Below, piece by piece: positions 8,172-18,079 of a stretch of DNA of 32,611 nt. The notes beneath the pieces are model-generated. The model had not been told where the DNA came from and ran no database searches. It worked only from the letters and a program-made list of their open reading frames with translations. The stretch's first letter is position 1; each line of letters begins with the position of its first letter. A program made the position numbers and the translations under genes. This DNA comes from Paracoccaceae bacterium (GTDB taxonomy: Bacteria > Pseudomonadota > Alphaproteobacteria > Rhodobacterales > Rhodobacteraceae): assembly GCA_011523445.1 (NCBI GenBank), contig WTGT01000308.1, positions 1 through 32,611 on the forward strand, given 5' to 3'.

Positions 8172-10838
8172 ATGAATCAAAACAATCATAATCTTACTCC
8201 AATGATGGCTCAATACATGGAGATCAAGAGCCAACATCAGGACTCACTCCTGTTCTACCGAATGGGTGATTTCTATGAGATGTTTTTTGATGATGCGGTA
8301 GAGGCTTCCGAAGCACTGGACATTGCCCTTACAAAGAGGGGTAAGACCAACAATATGGACATACCCATGTGTGGTGTTCCAGTTCATGCTGCTGATCAAT
8401 ATCTTCAATTGTTGATTCGCAAGGGTTTCAGGGTTGCAGTTTGTGAACAAACCGAAGATCCTTCAGAAGCAAAAAAGAGAGGAAACAAGGCAATTGTTAA
8501 GAGGGAGGTCATAAGGGTCATCACGCCAGGAACCCTTACGGAAGATTCCCTTCTCACTGCCAATCAAAACAATTACATCGCTGCAATTCACCAAATTCGC
8601 AAATCCGTAGCTCTGGCTTGGGCAGATATTTCATCGGGCAGTTTTCATGTTACGAGTTTTCCGTTGGTCAATCTTGCTTCACAACTGTCCAGAATTTCCC
8701 CCAAGGAAGTGATTTATCCCGAGACTTATTCCGCACAGATATTGGGTATCGTCAGGGAAACCGCCGATTCATTGACTCCCTTGTCCGATGTCCACTTCGA
8801 TAGCAGGATGGCAAAACGAAATTTGTCAGAAATGTATGAGGTTGCAACCTTAGATTCATTTGGCCAGTTCAATAGGTCGGAACTGGCGTGTCTGGGGGCA
8901 ATTGTTGCCTATCTGGAAATTACGCAGCAAGGTAAAATTCCCAAGTTGCAATTCCCGAGTAGGGAAAAATCGGAGGATACACTTCAGATTGATGCTGCAA
9001 CCAGAAAAAACCTTGAAATCACTAGAAACCTTTCCGGAGGCAAAAACAACACATTGTTGTCGGTACTGGACAAAACAAGAACGGCAAGTGGGGCAAGAAT
9101 GCTTGAGAGATGGCTGGCAAATCCATCTACTAATATCGGTCTTATCGCCAAAAGGCAAAACGATGTTGAAACCTTTTATTCTCAATCTGATTCCCGTAGG
9201 GAAATTCGAGACAAACTAAAAATGGTTCCAGACCTCCAGCGTTCCTTGTCGAGGTTGGCATTGGAAAGGGGAGGTCCAAGAGACCTCAATGCCATCAAGA
9301 CAGGTATAAAACAGGCCTTCCTCATCAATCAGGAAGTGCGTGTAATTGACGGGGTTTCCGAGCAATTGAAAGCTTCGCTGGCGTTGCTTGCCAATCTGGA
9401 AGGGCTGGTACAGGATCTGTCACAAGCCCTGATGGCAAGTGTTCCCCTTGCCACGAGAGATGGAGATTTTATAGCCAAGGGTTTTGACGAGGAGTTGGAT
9501 GAAACCAGAAAACTTCGTGATGAAACTAGGGTTGTGATTGCCGAATTGGAAAAAAAGTATGCCCAATTGGCAGACATTCCCAGACTCAAGGTTCGTTTCA
9601 ATAAACTGCTGGGATATTATGTTGAAACTCCATCTTCATTTTATTCCAAAATGGTATCACAACCCTTGTCGGATACCTTCATTCACCGTCAATCGACTTC
9701 GACGGCCTGCCGCTTCACAAGCAAGGAGCTTTCCGACTTGGAATCACGGATTGTCAATGCCCAACAAAAAACGGTCGAGATAGAATTAAGGCTCTTTGAG
9801 CAATTTCGGGAAGCAATATTGGCCCAGGCGAATGATATTTTCTTTATTGCCCAAACCCTCTCGGAAATGGATGTCATTGCAACCCTTGCGGAAATTGCCC
9901 ATACCAATAATTGGTGCAAACCGGTTCTGGATGAAAGTTGTGACCTTGAGATCGTGGCGGGCAGGCATCCGGTTGTTGAGGAATCACTCCGCAAAAACAA
10001 CCAGACACCCTTTGTAACAAATGATTGCAATATCAGCGACGAAGGAAGAATCATATTGTTGACCGGACCGAATATGGCAGGCAAGTCTACCTTTCTTCGT
10101 CAAAATGCCTTGTTGGCCCTTTTGGCCCAAATTGGGTCATACGTACCTGCCAAGAAAGCCAGAATAGGTATAATTTCGCAACTGTTTTCCCGTGTTGGAG
10201 CTGCCGACGATCTGGCCAAGGGACGTTCAACCTTCATGGTTGAAATGGTGGAAACAGCCGCAATTTTAAATCAGGCAGACCATAGAACATTGGTAATACT
10301 GGATGAAATCGGGAGAGGTACTGCAACATTTGATGGGTTATCCATAGCTTGGGCAACCCTGGAGTACATTCATGACAAAATCAAGTGCAGAACTCTCTTT
10401 GCCACTCATTTCCATGAGTTGACCGAACTCTCGAACCGTTTGCCGAATTTGTTCAATTTAACGATCAAGGTAAAGGAATGGCAGGGGGATGTGGTTTTTC
10501 TCCACGAGGTCGTTGAAGGGTTTGCGGACCGATCATACGGTGTCCAGGTCGCCAAATTGGCCGGGTTGCCCAGGGCTGTGGTAAGACGGGCAGATGCCAT
10601 CCTGAAAAAACTGGAACAACCCCGGGGCAAGGGAAAAGACAACATTCTCTCCATGTATCAGGAACTCCCCCTTTTCGCGGCTTCCTCCATGTTTGACCAA
10701 CAATCCATTGAAGTCGAACCTTCACCAGTTGAGAAGAAAATCATGAATGTCAACCCCGATGAACTGACACCCCTTGAGGCCCTTTCCCTCCTATATGAAC
10801 TCAAGGATACACAAGTCAAATCAGAAGGTGAATTATAA
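8172..10838 (+). CDS. mutS: DNA mismatch repair protein MutS
   Basis: An 888-residue protein, the expected size for MutS1. It recognises base mismatches and small loops and then recruits MutL. The N-terminal mismatch-recognition motif F34-Y35-E36 lies in GDFYEMF. The ABC-type ATPase carries Walker A GPNMAGKST at 632-640 and Walker B with D711-E712 in VILDEIGRGT. The ATHFHEL segment follows, and a C-terminal QELPLF resembles a beta-clamp-binding motif. The start is the ATG at 8172. It follows the ureohydrolase by 35 bases and is followed by a SulP transporter, which I would not take as a functional link. Nothing in the ORF looks damaged. Confidence 0.97.
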   Translation: MNQNNHNLTPMMAQYMEIKSQHQDSLLFYRMGDFYEMFFDDAVEASEALDIALTKRGKTNNMDIPMCGVPVHAADQYLQLLIRKGFRVAVCEQTEDPSEAKKRGNKAIVKREVIRVITPGTLTEDSLLTANQNNYIAAIHQIRKSVALAWADISSGSFHVTSFPLVNLASQLSRISPKEVIYPETYSAQILGIVRETADSLTPLSDVHFDSRMAKRNLSEMYEVATLDSFGQFNRSELACLGAIVAYLEITQQGKIPKLQFPSREKSEDTLQIDAATRKNLEITRNLSGGKNNTLLSVLDKTRTASGARMLERWLANPSTNIGLIAKRQNDVETFYSQSDSRREIRDKLKMVPDLQRSLSRLALERGGPRDLNAIKTGIKQAFLINQEVRVIDGVSEQLKASLALLANLEGLVQDLSQALMASVPLATRDGDFIAKGFDEELDETRKLRDETRVVIAELEKKYAQLADIPRLKVRFNKLLGYYVETPSSFYSKMVSQPLSDTFIHRQSTSTACRFTSKELSDLESRIVNAQQKTVEIELRLFEQFREAILAQANDIFFIAQTLSEMDVIATLAEIAHTNNWCKPVLDESCDLEIVAGRHPVVEESLRKNNQTPFVTNDCNISDEGRIILLTGPNMAGKSTFLRQNALLALLAQIGSYVPAKKARIGIISQLFSRVGAADDLAKGRSTFMVEMVETAAILNQADHRTLVILDEIGRGTATFDGLSIAWATLEYIHDKIKCRTLFATHFHELTELSNRLPNLFNLTIKVKEWQGDVVFLHEVVEGFADRSYGVQVAKLAGLPRAVVRRADAILKKLEQPRGKGKDNILSMYQELPLFAASSMFDQQSIEVEPSPVEKKIMNVNPDELTPLEALSLLYELKDTQVKSEGEL

Positions 10839-10903
10839 ATTTGAAATTTTCTCTTAGTTCCTTAATCCTTTATCCCAACTGATTGCCATTGACTGTTCGA
10901 GAC

Positions 10904-13078
10904 ATGATTACCTCTATTAAGTCCCTTTGTCAGGAGATATATATTGATGCCAGAGGCAAGAAAGCCTTACCGGCTGTTTCGAATGGTATTGTTTCGGCAA
11001 TAACCCTGATTATTGCACAAACTGCATTCGGTACACTGATTTTTTCTGGTGAGTTGGCCCAATATTCGTCTCAGGGTGTCGGGCTTATTCTGTTTGGGAA
11101 TTTTGTCGCAGTACTGTTGATGGCCTTAATCAGTGGCTTTCGCGGTGTAATTGTTGGTTTATCTCCAGTCCTGGTAATTTTCATGGTTACCATCGCCAAC
11201 TCGGTAAGCACAAGTGATGAAGCATTGTTTGTGACGGTATATGCTGTACTGGCCTTAACTGCTGTTATCATTGGTGTTTGTTGCTTGTTGATCGGGCGTT
11301 ACCGTCTGGCTGCTTATATTCGTTTTATCCCTTACCCAGTAGCTTCAGGTTTTGTATCAGGTCTTGGTGCAACGGTGTGTATAGCTGCCGTTTCCTTGAT
11401 GGGAGTGGATTTGACCAGAATTAGTGAGATTGCCCTGATGGGCACCGGGTTCTGGATATGGTTCCCGGGATTGGTGTATGGAACGGGATTATATCTTGCA
11501 ATCAGGAAATGGCGAAATCCACACATCCTGACATCAAGCGTCCTGCTACTTATTGGTGGTTACAATCTAATCCTTTATTTATTGGGTATCTCCATCGTGG
11601 AAGCGGGGGATAGCGGTTTTCTGCTAGAAAGTACGGTACAGGGTAGGTTGTGGCCACCATTTACTCCGGAGGATTTTCTCAGGATAGACTGGTCAATTAT
11701 ATTCAGCCAAATTCCCAACATTCTGACACTTATGATGATCGCCTTCATATATATAATATTGAATTTTTCGGGTCTGGAACTTGCTGTGAATCGGGAGCTG
11801 GATTGGGACAAGGAGTTCAGTGCTACCGGGATTTCCACCGTTGTTTCCGGCCTATCAGGTGGAACATGTTCAACAATATATATTCCCCCAACATTACGAA
11901 GTAAAATACTTGGTGCAACCACTCGATTGACCGGCTTAATTGCTGCAGCCGTCGTGGGAATTGCAATACTTTATGGTGGTAGCCTGTTGGCGTATTTTCC
12001 AACCGCGCTTATTGGCGGGATCCTCCTTTTTGCCGGATTGGGTCTTTTGGAGCAGGGACTTCAGGATATTCGCAAAGGATTGCCATGGTCAGAATTGGGA
12101 ATTGTCATTGGTATTGTTCTGGCAATTTTGTTTATCGGTCTTATTGAAGGCGTGATTATCGGTCTTATTGTAGCTTTTGTGTTATTCGGGATAAAGCTCA
12201 GCAGGATTAAGCTGGTTGAAAATCGATTTGACCTGCGAGATAAAAGAAGCAAAAGGTCTTATTCGATACCTGATTTGGCCATACTTCAGGAAGTTGGTGA
12301 CCGAGGAGTTGTCTATCAATTACGTGGATATATCTTTTTTGGCAGTATTACTTCCCTTATTGATCAATTGAAGGATTCCCTAGCAGGTTTACAGACACCA
12401 GACTGTCTATTGCTCGATTGCTCTGCTATCACGGGGTATGATTATTCGGCGGTTAATTCCCTATCTCTGTTTTTTCGATTGGCAAGCAGACAAGGGGTAA
12501 CCATTGTGTTAAGTGCCACTCCTGCAAGATTGAATTACAATCTAGAAAGGAATCTTACTTCCAAGGAATTTTCAAACCTGAAATTCAAGGAAAATCTGGA
12601 TCAGGCCCTCGAATACTGCGAGGATTTATTAATATCCAACTGGAAAAAGACAACCGAAGGCATACAAGGTAAAAAATCTAACTTGCTAGAAAGAGCTTCA
12701 TCCGATTTGGAAAGACATCTTGACCGACAAATTGAATTTGAACGCCTGATTGATGAATTGGAGGGATGGCTTACAGCAAGGGATTATCAGGAAGGAGAAA
12801 TAATCTCAGAAAGTTCTTCCAAGGAAGAAATAAAACTGTTATTTGCAGGAGAGGCTTCCGTTCAAGATAGGGCTAGGAAGAGGTTATCCCAGCTTGTTCC
12901 AGGTGATGTAATTACAACATTGCAGGGTTATGGTATTCCTTCTTCAAGTATTTTTGCAGACAAATCCTGCCGAGTAATGGAATTGTCCTCTTCAACCCTT
13001 GCACTTATGGAAAAACAGAAACCGGACTTGGCTCTGAAACTATACCGATACCTTACATCAAGATTCCTTAATTCATGA
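10904..13078 (+). CDS. SulP-family anion transporter with STAS and cNMP-type domains
   Basis: About 724 residues from the ATG at 10904; TTG codons at 10883 and 10889 are alternative starts and no clear ribosome site decides. Residues about 20-430 are a run of hydrophobic segments typical of the SulP membrane domain, which moves sulfate, bicarbonate or similar anions. A STAS domain follows (about 450-570) with its loop at D505 to S515 (DYSA), the site phosphorylated in anti-sigma antagonists. The last 110 residues have the shape of a cyclic-nucleotide-binding domain, but the phosphate-binding cassette is not recognisable. Substrate is unassigned: bicarbonate and sulfate are both possible. The gene converges on matB with 55 bases between. 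Confidence 0.88.
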   Translation: MITSIKSLCQEIYIDARGKKALPAVSNGIVSAITLIIAQTAFGTLIFSGELAQYSSQGVGLILFGNFVAVLLMALISGFRGVIVGLSPVLVIFMVTIANSVSTSDEALFVTVYAVLALTAVIIGVCCLLIGRYRLAAYIRFIPYPVASGFVSGLGATVCIAAVSLMGVDLTRISEIALMGTGFWIWFPGLVYGTGLYLAIRKWRNPHILTSSVLLLIGGYNLILYLLGISIVEAGDSGFLLESTVQGRLWPPFTPEDFLRIDWSIIFSQIPNILTLMMIAFIYIILNFSGLELAVNRELDWDKEFSATGISTVVSGLSGGTCSTIYIPPTLRSKILGATTRLTGLIAAAVVGIAILYGGSLLAYFPTALIGGILLFAGLGLLEQGLQDIRKGLPWSELGIVIGIVLAILFIGLIEGVIIGLIVAFVLFGIKLSRIKLVENRFDLRDKRSKRSYSIPDLAILQEVGDRGVVYQLRGYIFFGSITSLIDQLKDSLAGLQTPDCLLLDCSAITGYDYSAVNSLSLFFRLASRQGVTIVLSATPARLNYNLERNLTSKEFSNLKFKENLDQALEYCEDLLISNWKKTTEGIQGKKSNLLERASSDLERHLDRQIEFERLIDELEGWLTARDYQEGEIISESSSKEEIKLLFAGEASVQDRARKRLSQLVPGDVITTLQGYGIPSSSIFADKSCRVMELSSSTLALMEKQKPDLALKLYRYLTSRFLNS

Positions 13079-13133
13079 ATGGTTCAGAAGACGATATTTG
13101 AGATTCTTACCATCTCATGTTTGAGTAGGGAAA

Positions 13134-14651
13134 TCAGTTGTTTTGAAATAGATTTCTGAATTTATCCCTCAACAGATTTTTCTGGACTTTTCCCATTGTA
13201 TTGCGGGGTAGTTCATCAACAATCAGGATTTTCTTGGGAAGTTTGTAACGAGCCAGTGAAGTTGACATAACAGAACGAATTTGATCAACGTCCGGATTGA
13301 CTTCATTGGATGGAACGATCAATCCCACTACAGCTTCACCGAAATCATCATGGGGAACTCCAATCACGGTACTTTCAAGAACACTTGGTTGGCCATCAAG
13401 CAGAAGCTCGATCTCCTTGGGGTAGATATTGAATCCACCGGAAATGATGAGATCCTTGTTACGACCTTCAATATGGATGTATCCCTGACTGTCAAACTTG
13501 CCGAGATCACCGGTGATGAAGAAACCGTCAGGACGAAACTCTGCAGTTGTTTTAGTTGGTTTTTGCCAATACCCCTTGCAAACGTTTGGGCCACGAACCT
13601 CAATCTGTCCAATCTCCCCTGCAGGGATGGGTTTACCAGATGTAGGATCGGTAATTTTAACCTCGATCCCCGGCAGAGGGAAACCAACAGTACCTGGTCG
13701 TCGTTCGCCTTCATAAGGATTCGATGTATTCATGCTGGTTTCAGTCAAGCCATACCGTTCCAGAATGCGATGTCCGGTTCGCCTCTCGAACTGGACATGT
13801 GTTTCGGCCAGCAATGGCGCACTCCCTGAAACGAACAGCCTCATTTCCTTGGTGAGGTCTCTTGTAAACCCGGGTGAATTCAATAGCCGAGTATAAAAGG
13901 TCGGGACACCCATCATAACCGTGGATTGAGGGATTAACCTGATTATTTCACTGGTATCAAACCCGGGAAGTAAGATCATTGATCCCCCCGCAAGCAGGGA
14001 TACATTGGTGGCAACGAATAAACCATGTGAATGGAAGATAGGCAAGGCATGCAGAAGCGCATCGCTGGTATCGAATTGCCATAAATCTCTGAGGACCCGT
14101 CCGTTAGATAGAAGGTTTTCTTGGGTGAGCATTGCACCTTTGGGTCGACCTGTTGTTCCTGAAGTATACAGGATTGTGGCAAGATCGTCCTTGGCACGAC
14201 TGACCGTGGGGAAGTCATGAGGCTTGTTATGTCCCTTCTCAGCAAGTGAACCCCTACCGTCCTCATTCAAGGTTTCAAGCTTGAAACCCCTTGCGACTGC
14301 AAGTGGTGATATCAAGTGTAGGTTTCTTGCATCACAAACCACCAATGAAGGTTGGCTATCCACAATGAAATAGGAGAGTTCGTCAATGGTGTATGCCGGG
14401 TTAAGGGGTACGAAAACAATTCCTGTTTGAATGCAGGCAGCATATAGTGCCAACACTTCTGGAGATTTCTCAACATGAACCAGCAGCCGATCTCCGGAAG
14501 AAACACCCAAGTCTGTCAAGGTATGAGCAAATTGGGTTCCTACTTGGAGGAATTTTTCATAGGTGATGATTGTTCCATCAGGTCGTATGAGAAAAGGTGT
14601 CTTTTTTCCCACATGAACACCGAACAGTTCATAATAGAGCGGGTTATTCAT
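13134..14651 (-). CDS. matB: Malonyl-CoA synthetase (acyl-CoA ligase family)
   Basis: A 505-residue ANL-superfamily enzyme, the length of characterised MatB. It activates malonate with ATP to malonyl-AMP and then forms malonyl-CoA. The AMP-binding P-loop reads YTSGTTGRPKGAM, and the segments HSHGLF, RYGLTETSMNTSNPYEG and PGTVGFPLPG are those I associate with MatB; the C-terminal lysine motif is in PRNTMGKVQK. Some relatives activate methylmalonate, so broader substrate use is possible. No malonyl-CoA decarboxylase (MatA) or malonate transporter is visible nearby. The gene lies 114 bases after grpE on the same strand; the gap between them holds only a weak 5-bp hairpin. Confidence 0.9.
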   Translation of the reverse strand: MNNPLYYELFGVHVGKKTPFLIRPDGTIITYEKFLQVGTQFAHTLTDLGVSSGDRLLVHVEKSPEVLALYAACIQTGIVFVPLNPAYTIDELSYFIVDSQPSLVVCDARNLHLISPLAVARGFKLETLNEDGRGSLAEKGHNKPHDFPTVSRAKDDLATILYTSGTTGRPKGAMLTQENLLSNGRVLRDLWQFDTSDALLHALPIFHSHGLFVATNVSLLAGGSMILLPGFDTSEIIRLIPQSTVMMGVPTFYTRLLNSPGFTRDLTKEMRLFVSGSAPLLAETHVQFERRTGHRILERYGLTETSMNTSNPYEGERRPGTVGFPLPGIEVKITDPTSGKPIPAGEIGQIEVRGPNVCKGYWQKPTKTTAEFRPDGFFITGDLGKFDSQGYIHIEGRNKDLIISGGFNIYPKEIELLLDGQPSVLESTVIGVPHDDFGEAVVGLIVPSNEVNPDVDQIRSVMSTSLARYKLPKKILIVDELPRNTMGKVQKNLLRDKFRNLFQNN

Positions 14652-14765
14652 AGATGAATATCGTTATCACGACCTAACAGACAGCTGAGGCTGTATACCT
14701 GTTCTTTGCAAACCAATTGCCGAAGCCAGAAGAGAGCCTCAAAGAATCAAATACCTCTGAAAATC

Positions 14766-15458
14766 TTATTCCTGTTCCTGTTCTTCTTCCATAGGGTAGT
14801 TTTCGGCGACTCCAACCTGAGCTGGACGCAGCAGGCGATTATGGTACTTGAAACCAGTTTGCTGCACTTCAGTGATTTGTCCATCCTCAAATCCTGGTAC
14901 AGGTGCATAATAAAGTGCATTGTGACTGTTATGATCAAAAGTATCCCCGACTTCCGGGATGATCTCCTCGATATTGTTTCTGCTCAAGGAGGAATTCAAT
15001 TCCTTTTGCACAACCTTTATTCCCTCAACCCAGGCAGCAAGGTTGTCTGATTTGCTTTCCTCGCCTGCCTTGATAGCCCTCTTGAGGTTTTCGTGGGTCG
15101 ACAGAATTTCCCTAGCCAGCCTGATACCATCGAACTTTTTGGTTTCTTCAACCATTTTCTCCAGGCGTTTGAATTTATCCCGCTCATTGGCCAGATTTCG
15201 CTTCAATTGATCGTTTTCCTCTCGCAGATTTTTCTTTTCACTGGTCAGGAGATCAATCATTTTCTTGGCGCTTTCGACAAAGGAAGTCGGCTTTTCACCG
15301 TTTTCATTTTCATGATCTGGTGTTTTATCTTGAACCTCGGTATCGTGATTGCCACCGTTGAGCGTGGCATTCTCTGGTTGTGCCTGAATATCCTCTACAA
15401 CCGCATCTTCTTCCGGTTCGATGTTTTCTTCTGGATTTTTATCCTCGTCTGTCTGCAT
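14766..15458 (-). CDS. grpE: GrpE, nucleotide exchange factor of DnaK
   Basis: About 230 residues from the ATG at 15458; a TTG at 15479, directly after the hrcA stop, would add seven residues. The N-terminal third is acidic and low in complexity, followed by a long charged helix (about 70-130) that forms the GrpE dimer stalk. The C-terminal beta domain ends in the family signature around QTGFKYHNRLLRPAQVGVA. GrpE releases ADP from DnaK in the cytosolic heat-shock chaperone cycle. It sits immediately downstream of hrcA on the same strand, a common arrangement; dnaK and dnaJ are not in the window. Confidence 0.95.
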   Translation of the reverse strand: MQTDEDKNPEENIEPEEDAVVEDIQAQPENATLNGGNHDTEVQDKTPDHENENGEKPTSFVESAKKMIDLLTSEKKNLREENDQLKRNLANERDKFKRLEKMVEETKKFDGIRLAREILSTHENLKRAIKAGEESKSDNLAAWVEGIKVVQKELNSSLSRNNIEEIIPEVGDTFDHNSHNALYYAPVPGFEDGQITEVQQTGFKYHNRLLRPAQVGVAENYPMEEEQEQE

Positions 15459-15481
15459 AGCTCTCAAATAATCCTTCAAAA

Positions 15482-16543
15482 TTATGATTTTTCGGCAATG
15501 AGTTTACCAACAAGTTGAGCTGTATAATCCACGATTGGTACGATTCTACCGTAATTCAACCGAGTAGGTCCGATTACGCCTAATGCTCCAACAATATTAC
15601 CTTCGGAATTAATATAGGGAGCGGCAACCAAAGTTGAACCTGATAGGGAAAATAGTTTGTTTTCGGATCCAATAAATATCTTGACGCCCTGCCCCTCCTC
15701 GATCAGTTCAAGTATATTGGAAATTTCCTTTTTTCTTTCCAGATCGTCAAACAAATGCCTGACCTGCTCAAAATCAACGGTTCCTTCATCATTCTCAAGC
15801 AAATTTGACCTGCCTCTCACGATCAATCGTTCCTGCTGTTCACCAGGCTTGTCCCAGAAGGCCAGCCCACGTTCAACCAATTCAGTGGTCAACTCATCCA
15901 ATTTGCTCTTTTGCTTCAGGATATCCTTGCTGATCAATCCCTTGATTTCGGTAATGCTCTTGCCATCCAATACGGAATTGACATAGTTTGCTGCTTCCGT
16001 CAGGGTTGAAGCAGTCAAACCCATCGGGGTAGAGAAGACCCGATTTTCTACCGCTCCGTCAGCCATGACCAGCACAACCAGAGCACTTTCATTTGTCAGC
16101 TTGAGAAACTGAACATGCTTGATGGTGGATTCCTTTTTCGGCATCAACACCAGACTGGCACTCTGGGTCAACCTGGACAGTAACGAACCAATTCGATCCA
16201 GGGAATTATTCAGATTTTCATCCTCTGTGGAACCAATTCTCGAAAATTGCTTTTTGTCTTCGGGTTCAATTTCGCCGATTTCCAGAAACTCATCGACAAA
16301 AAGTCGCAGACCCATGAGAGTGGGAATCCTGCCTGCTGAAATGTGAGGGCTTTCCAAAAGCCCCAACCGCTCCAGCTCCTGCATGACATTTCTGACCGTG
16401 GCAGGTGAAATCTTGGTGGATAAATTGCGGGATATTGCTCTCGATCCTACAGGGGAACCAGAGTATAAATAGGATTCTACCAACCGGGAAAAAATTTCGG
16501 TATTGCGTTGATCCAAAATTTCCAGAATCTCTTCCTTGCTCAC
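15482..16543 (-). CDS. hrcA: HrcA heat-shock transcriptional repressor
   Basis: A 353-residue protein starting at a GTG at 16543 with a GAGAAGG stretch upstream. The N-terminal winged helix (about 1-80) contains the family segment PVGSRAISR and STKISPATVRNVMQELE, and the middle and C-terminal parts follow the HrcA GAF-like domain, ending in GPTRLNYGRIVPIVDY. HrcA represses chaperone genes by binding the CIRCE inverted repeat. I looked for CIRCE in the 206-base divergent gap upstream and did not find it, so the target in this genome may lie at groESL. It is divergent from rph and followed closely by grpE. Confidence 0.95.
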   Translation of the reverse strand: MSKEEILEILDQRNTEIFSRLVESYLYSGSPVGSRAISRNLSTKISPATVRNVMQELERLGLLESPHISAGRIPTLMGLRLFVDEFLEIGEIEPEDKKQFSRIGSTEDENLNNSLDRIGSLLSRLTQSASLVLMPKKESTIKHVQFLKLTNESALVVLVMADGAVENRVFSTPMGLTASTLTEAANYVNSVLDGKSITEIKGLISKDILKQKSKLDELTTELVERGLAFWDKPGEQQERLIVRGRSNLLENDEGTVDFEQVRHLFDDLERKKEISNILELIEEGQGVKIFIGSENKLFSLSGSTLVAAPYINSEGNIVGALGVIGPTRLNYGRIVPIVDYTAQLVGKLIAEKS

Positions 16544-16683
16544 TCTCCAGCCTTCTCGAATTAAATTTAAGGGAAATTCTATTTTTTACACCAGAATCAA
16601 TTTAGCAAAAAACTCAGCCAGTTTGCCAATACCAACAAGTATTCAATGATCCATGTGCTTCATAGAACGAAAACCTTGCATAC

Positions 16684-16712
16684 TTTCCATAGTGTAAATT
16701 ACCAATTATATG
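16684..16712 (+). promoter_or_regulatory. Possible sigma70-type promoter for rph-rdgB-hemW
   Basis: TTTCCA (16684-16689) and TATATG (16707-16712) each match four of six consensus bases and are separated by 17 bases, ending 37 bases before the rph start. This is a weak pattern match in an AT-rich gap and could be chance. Confidence 0.28.
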
Positions 16713-16749
16713 GCTAATCCTGTTTACCAAAAAAATAAAGATTTGAATT

Positions 16750-17475
16750 ATGCGTTTATCAAAGAGAAAATTCGATGAGTTGCGACCGGTATCGATAGAA
16801 ATTGATGTCAACCGTTATGCCGAAGGGTCATGTCTGATTTCCTGTGGACATACCAAGGTTTTGTGTACGGCTTCGGTTGAGGAGCATGTCCCGTTTTTTC
16901 GACGAAGAACGGGTTTGGGATGGATTTCAGCCGAATATTCATTATTGCCCAGGGCTACCCATGAAAGAAACCGGCGTGACGGACGAGGTTCATCTGTTTC
17001 GGGAAGAACCCTGGAAATTCAGAGACTGATCGGAAGGTCTCTCCGTGCCGGTGTAAATTTTGCAAGTTTGGGTGAGAGACAAATCATGATCGATTGTGAT
17101 GTCCTCCAGGCTGATGGTGGGACTAGGTGTGCCTCGATTACCGGTGGTTGGGTTGCTCTTAGACTTGCAGTCAATAAACTGTTGCAAGATAGATATATTG
17201 TCAGAGATCCCCTACAGCAGCAGGTCATCGCCATTTCCTGTGGCATTCATGCGGGTTCGCATATACTGGATCTGGACTATAACGAAGATTCCAATGCTGA
17301 AGTTGACGGTAATTTTGTATTTACCTCTTCGGGAGAACTGATTGAAGTGCAATGTACAGCTGAAGACAAATCATTTCCCACGGCATCAATCTTGGAGTTT
17401 ATTGAACTATCGAGCAAGGGTGCCAGTGAACTGGTTCGAATTCAAAATGAAGCACTGGCCAAGAAAAATGCGTAA
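16750..17475 (+). CDS. rph: Ribonuclease PH
   Basis: A 241-residue protein, normal length for RNase PH, a phosphorolytic 3'-5' exoribonuclease that trims tRNA 3' ends. Family segments are evident: SCGHTKVLCTASVEE, the conserved RR-TGLGW-x-AEYS-LPRAT block, the RDGRG-x-x-SGRT-EIQRLIGR-LR run, DCDVLQADGGTR and SITGG. Its stop overlaps the rdgB start by 8 bases (ATGCGTAA). The position next to hrcA, divergent, and followed by rdgB and hemW is a recurrent alphaproteobacterial order. Confidence 0.96.
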   Translation: MRLSKRKFDELRPVSIEIDVNRYAEGSCLISCGHTKVLCTASVEEHVPFFRRRTGLGWISAEYSLLPRATHERNRRDGRGSSVSGRTLEIQRLIGRSLRAGVNFASLGERQIMIDCDVLQADGGTRCASITGGWVALRLAVNKLLQDRYIVRDPLQQQVIAISCGIHAGSHILDLDYNEDSNAEVDGNFVFTSSGELIEVQCTAEDKSFPTASILEFIELSSKGASELVRIQNEALAKKNA

Positions 17476-18079
17476 GCTAGATTCCAAAGTGTTGGTGATA
17501 GCCACGCATAACAAGGATAAACTGAGTGAATTCGAAGGGATATTACACCCACATGGGGTGAAAACAAGATTTGCCGGAGACTTCAATTTGGAATTTCCAC
17601 CCGAAACCGAAGAGACCTTTGTAGGTAATGCCAGGATCAAGGCTCATTTTGTCGCTCGAGAAACACAACTTCCTGCAATTGCAGACGATAGCGGGATAAT
17701 GGTATCAGATCTTGATAACCAACCAGGGGTTAAGACTGCCGATTGGGCTGAAACACCTGATGGAAGGGATTACAAGAAAGCCATGACCAAAGTTTGGAAA
17801 TTGCTTGAGGAAAAACAGTCTCCCCTGCCCAGAAAGGCGAAATTCTGCTCGACAATCTGTGTTGCTTGGCCCGACGGCCATGATGAAATTTTCGAAGGTT
17901 TTGTCAATGGACAAATTGTCTGGCCGATGCGAGGGGAAATCGGCTTCGGATTTGACCCCATATTCATGCCCGATGGATACAAGATTACATTTGGGGAAAT
18001 GTACAAGGCGGACAAGAACCTTATCAGTCACAGGGCATTGTCACTTAAAGCTTTTGCTGAAAACTGTCTTGATGCCTGA
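17468..18079 (+). CDS. rdgB: RdgB/HAM1 non-canonical purine NTP pyrophosphatase
   Basis: A 203-residue protein from the ATG at 17468, which overlaps the end of rph; an in-frame ATG at 17447 would add seven residues. The Ham1/RdgB fold is shown by ATHNKDKLSEF at the N-terminus, ETEETFVGNARIKA, the metal-binding ADDSG block, GFGFDPIF and NLISHRA near the C-terminus. It hydrolyses XTP, ITP and dITP to monophosphates, keeping deaminated purines out of nucleic acids. The stop overlaps hemW by 8 bases (ATGCCTGA), so rph, rdgB and hemW are likely translationally coupled. Confidence 0.96.
   Translation: MRKLDSKVLVIATHNKDKLSEFEGILHPHGVKTRFAGDFNLEFPPETEETFVGNARIKAHFVARETQLPAIADDSGIMVSDLDNQPGVKTADWAETPDGRDYKKAMTKVWKLLEEKQSPLPRKAKFCSTICVAWPDGHDEIFEGFVNGQIVWPMRGEIGFGFDPIFMPDGYKITFGEMYKADKNLISHRALSLKAFAENCLDA

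Noticed and set aside
13281-13829. 182-codon open frame antisense to matB
   Set aside because: It lies inside matB on the other strand, has no recognisable domain, and matB is complete and well conserved.
16544-16749. CIRCE operator upstream of hrcA
   Set aside because: I looked for TTAGCACTC-N9-GAGTGCTAA in the divergent gap; only a loose TTAGCA-like fragment is present, with no matching second half.
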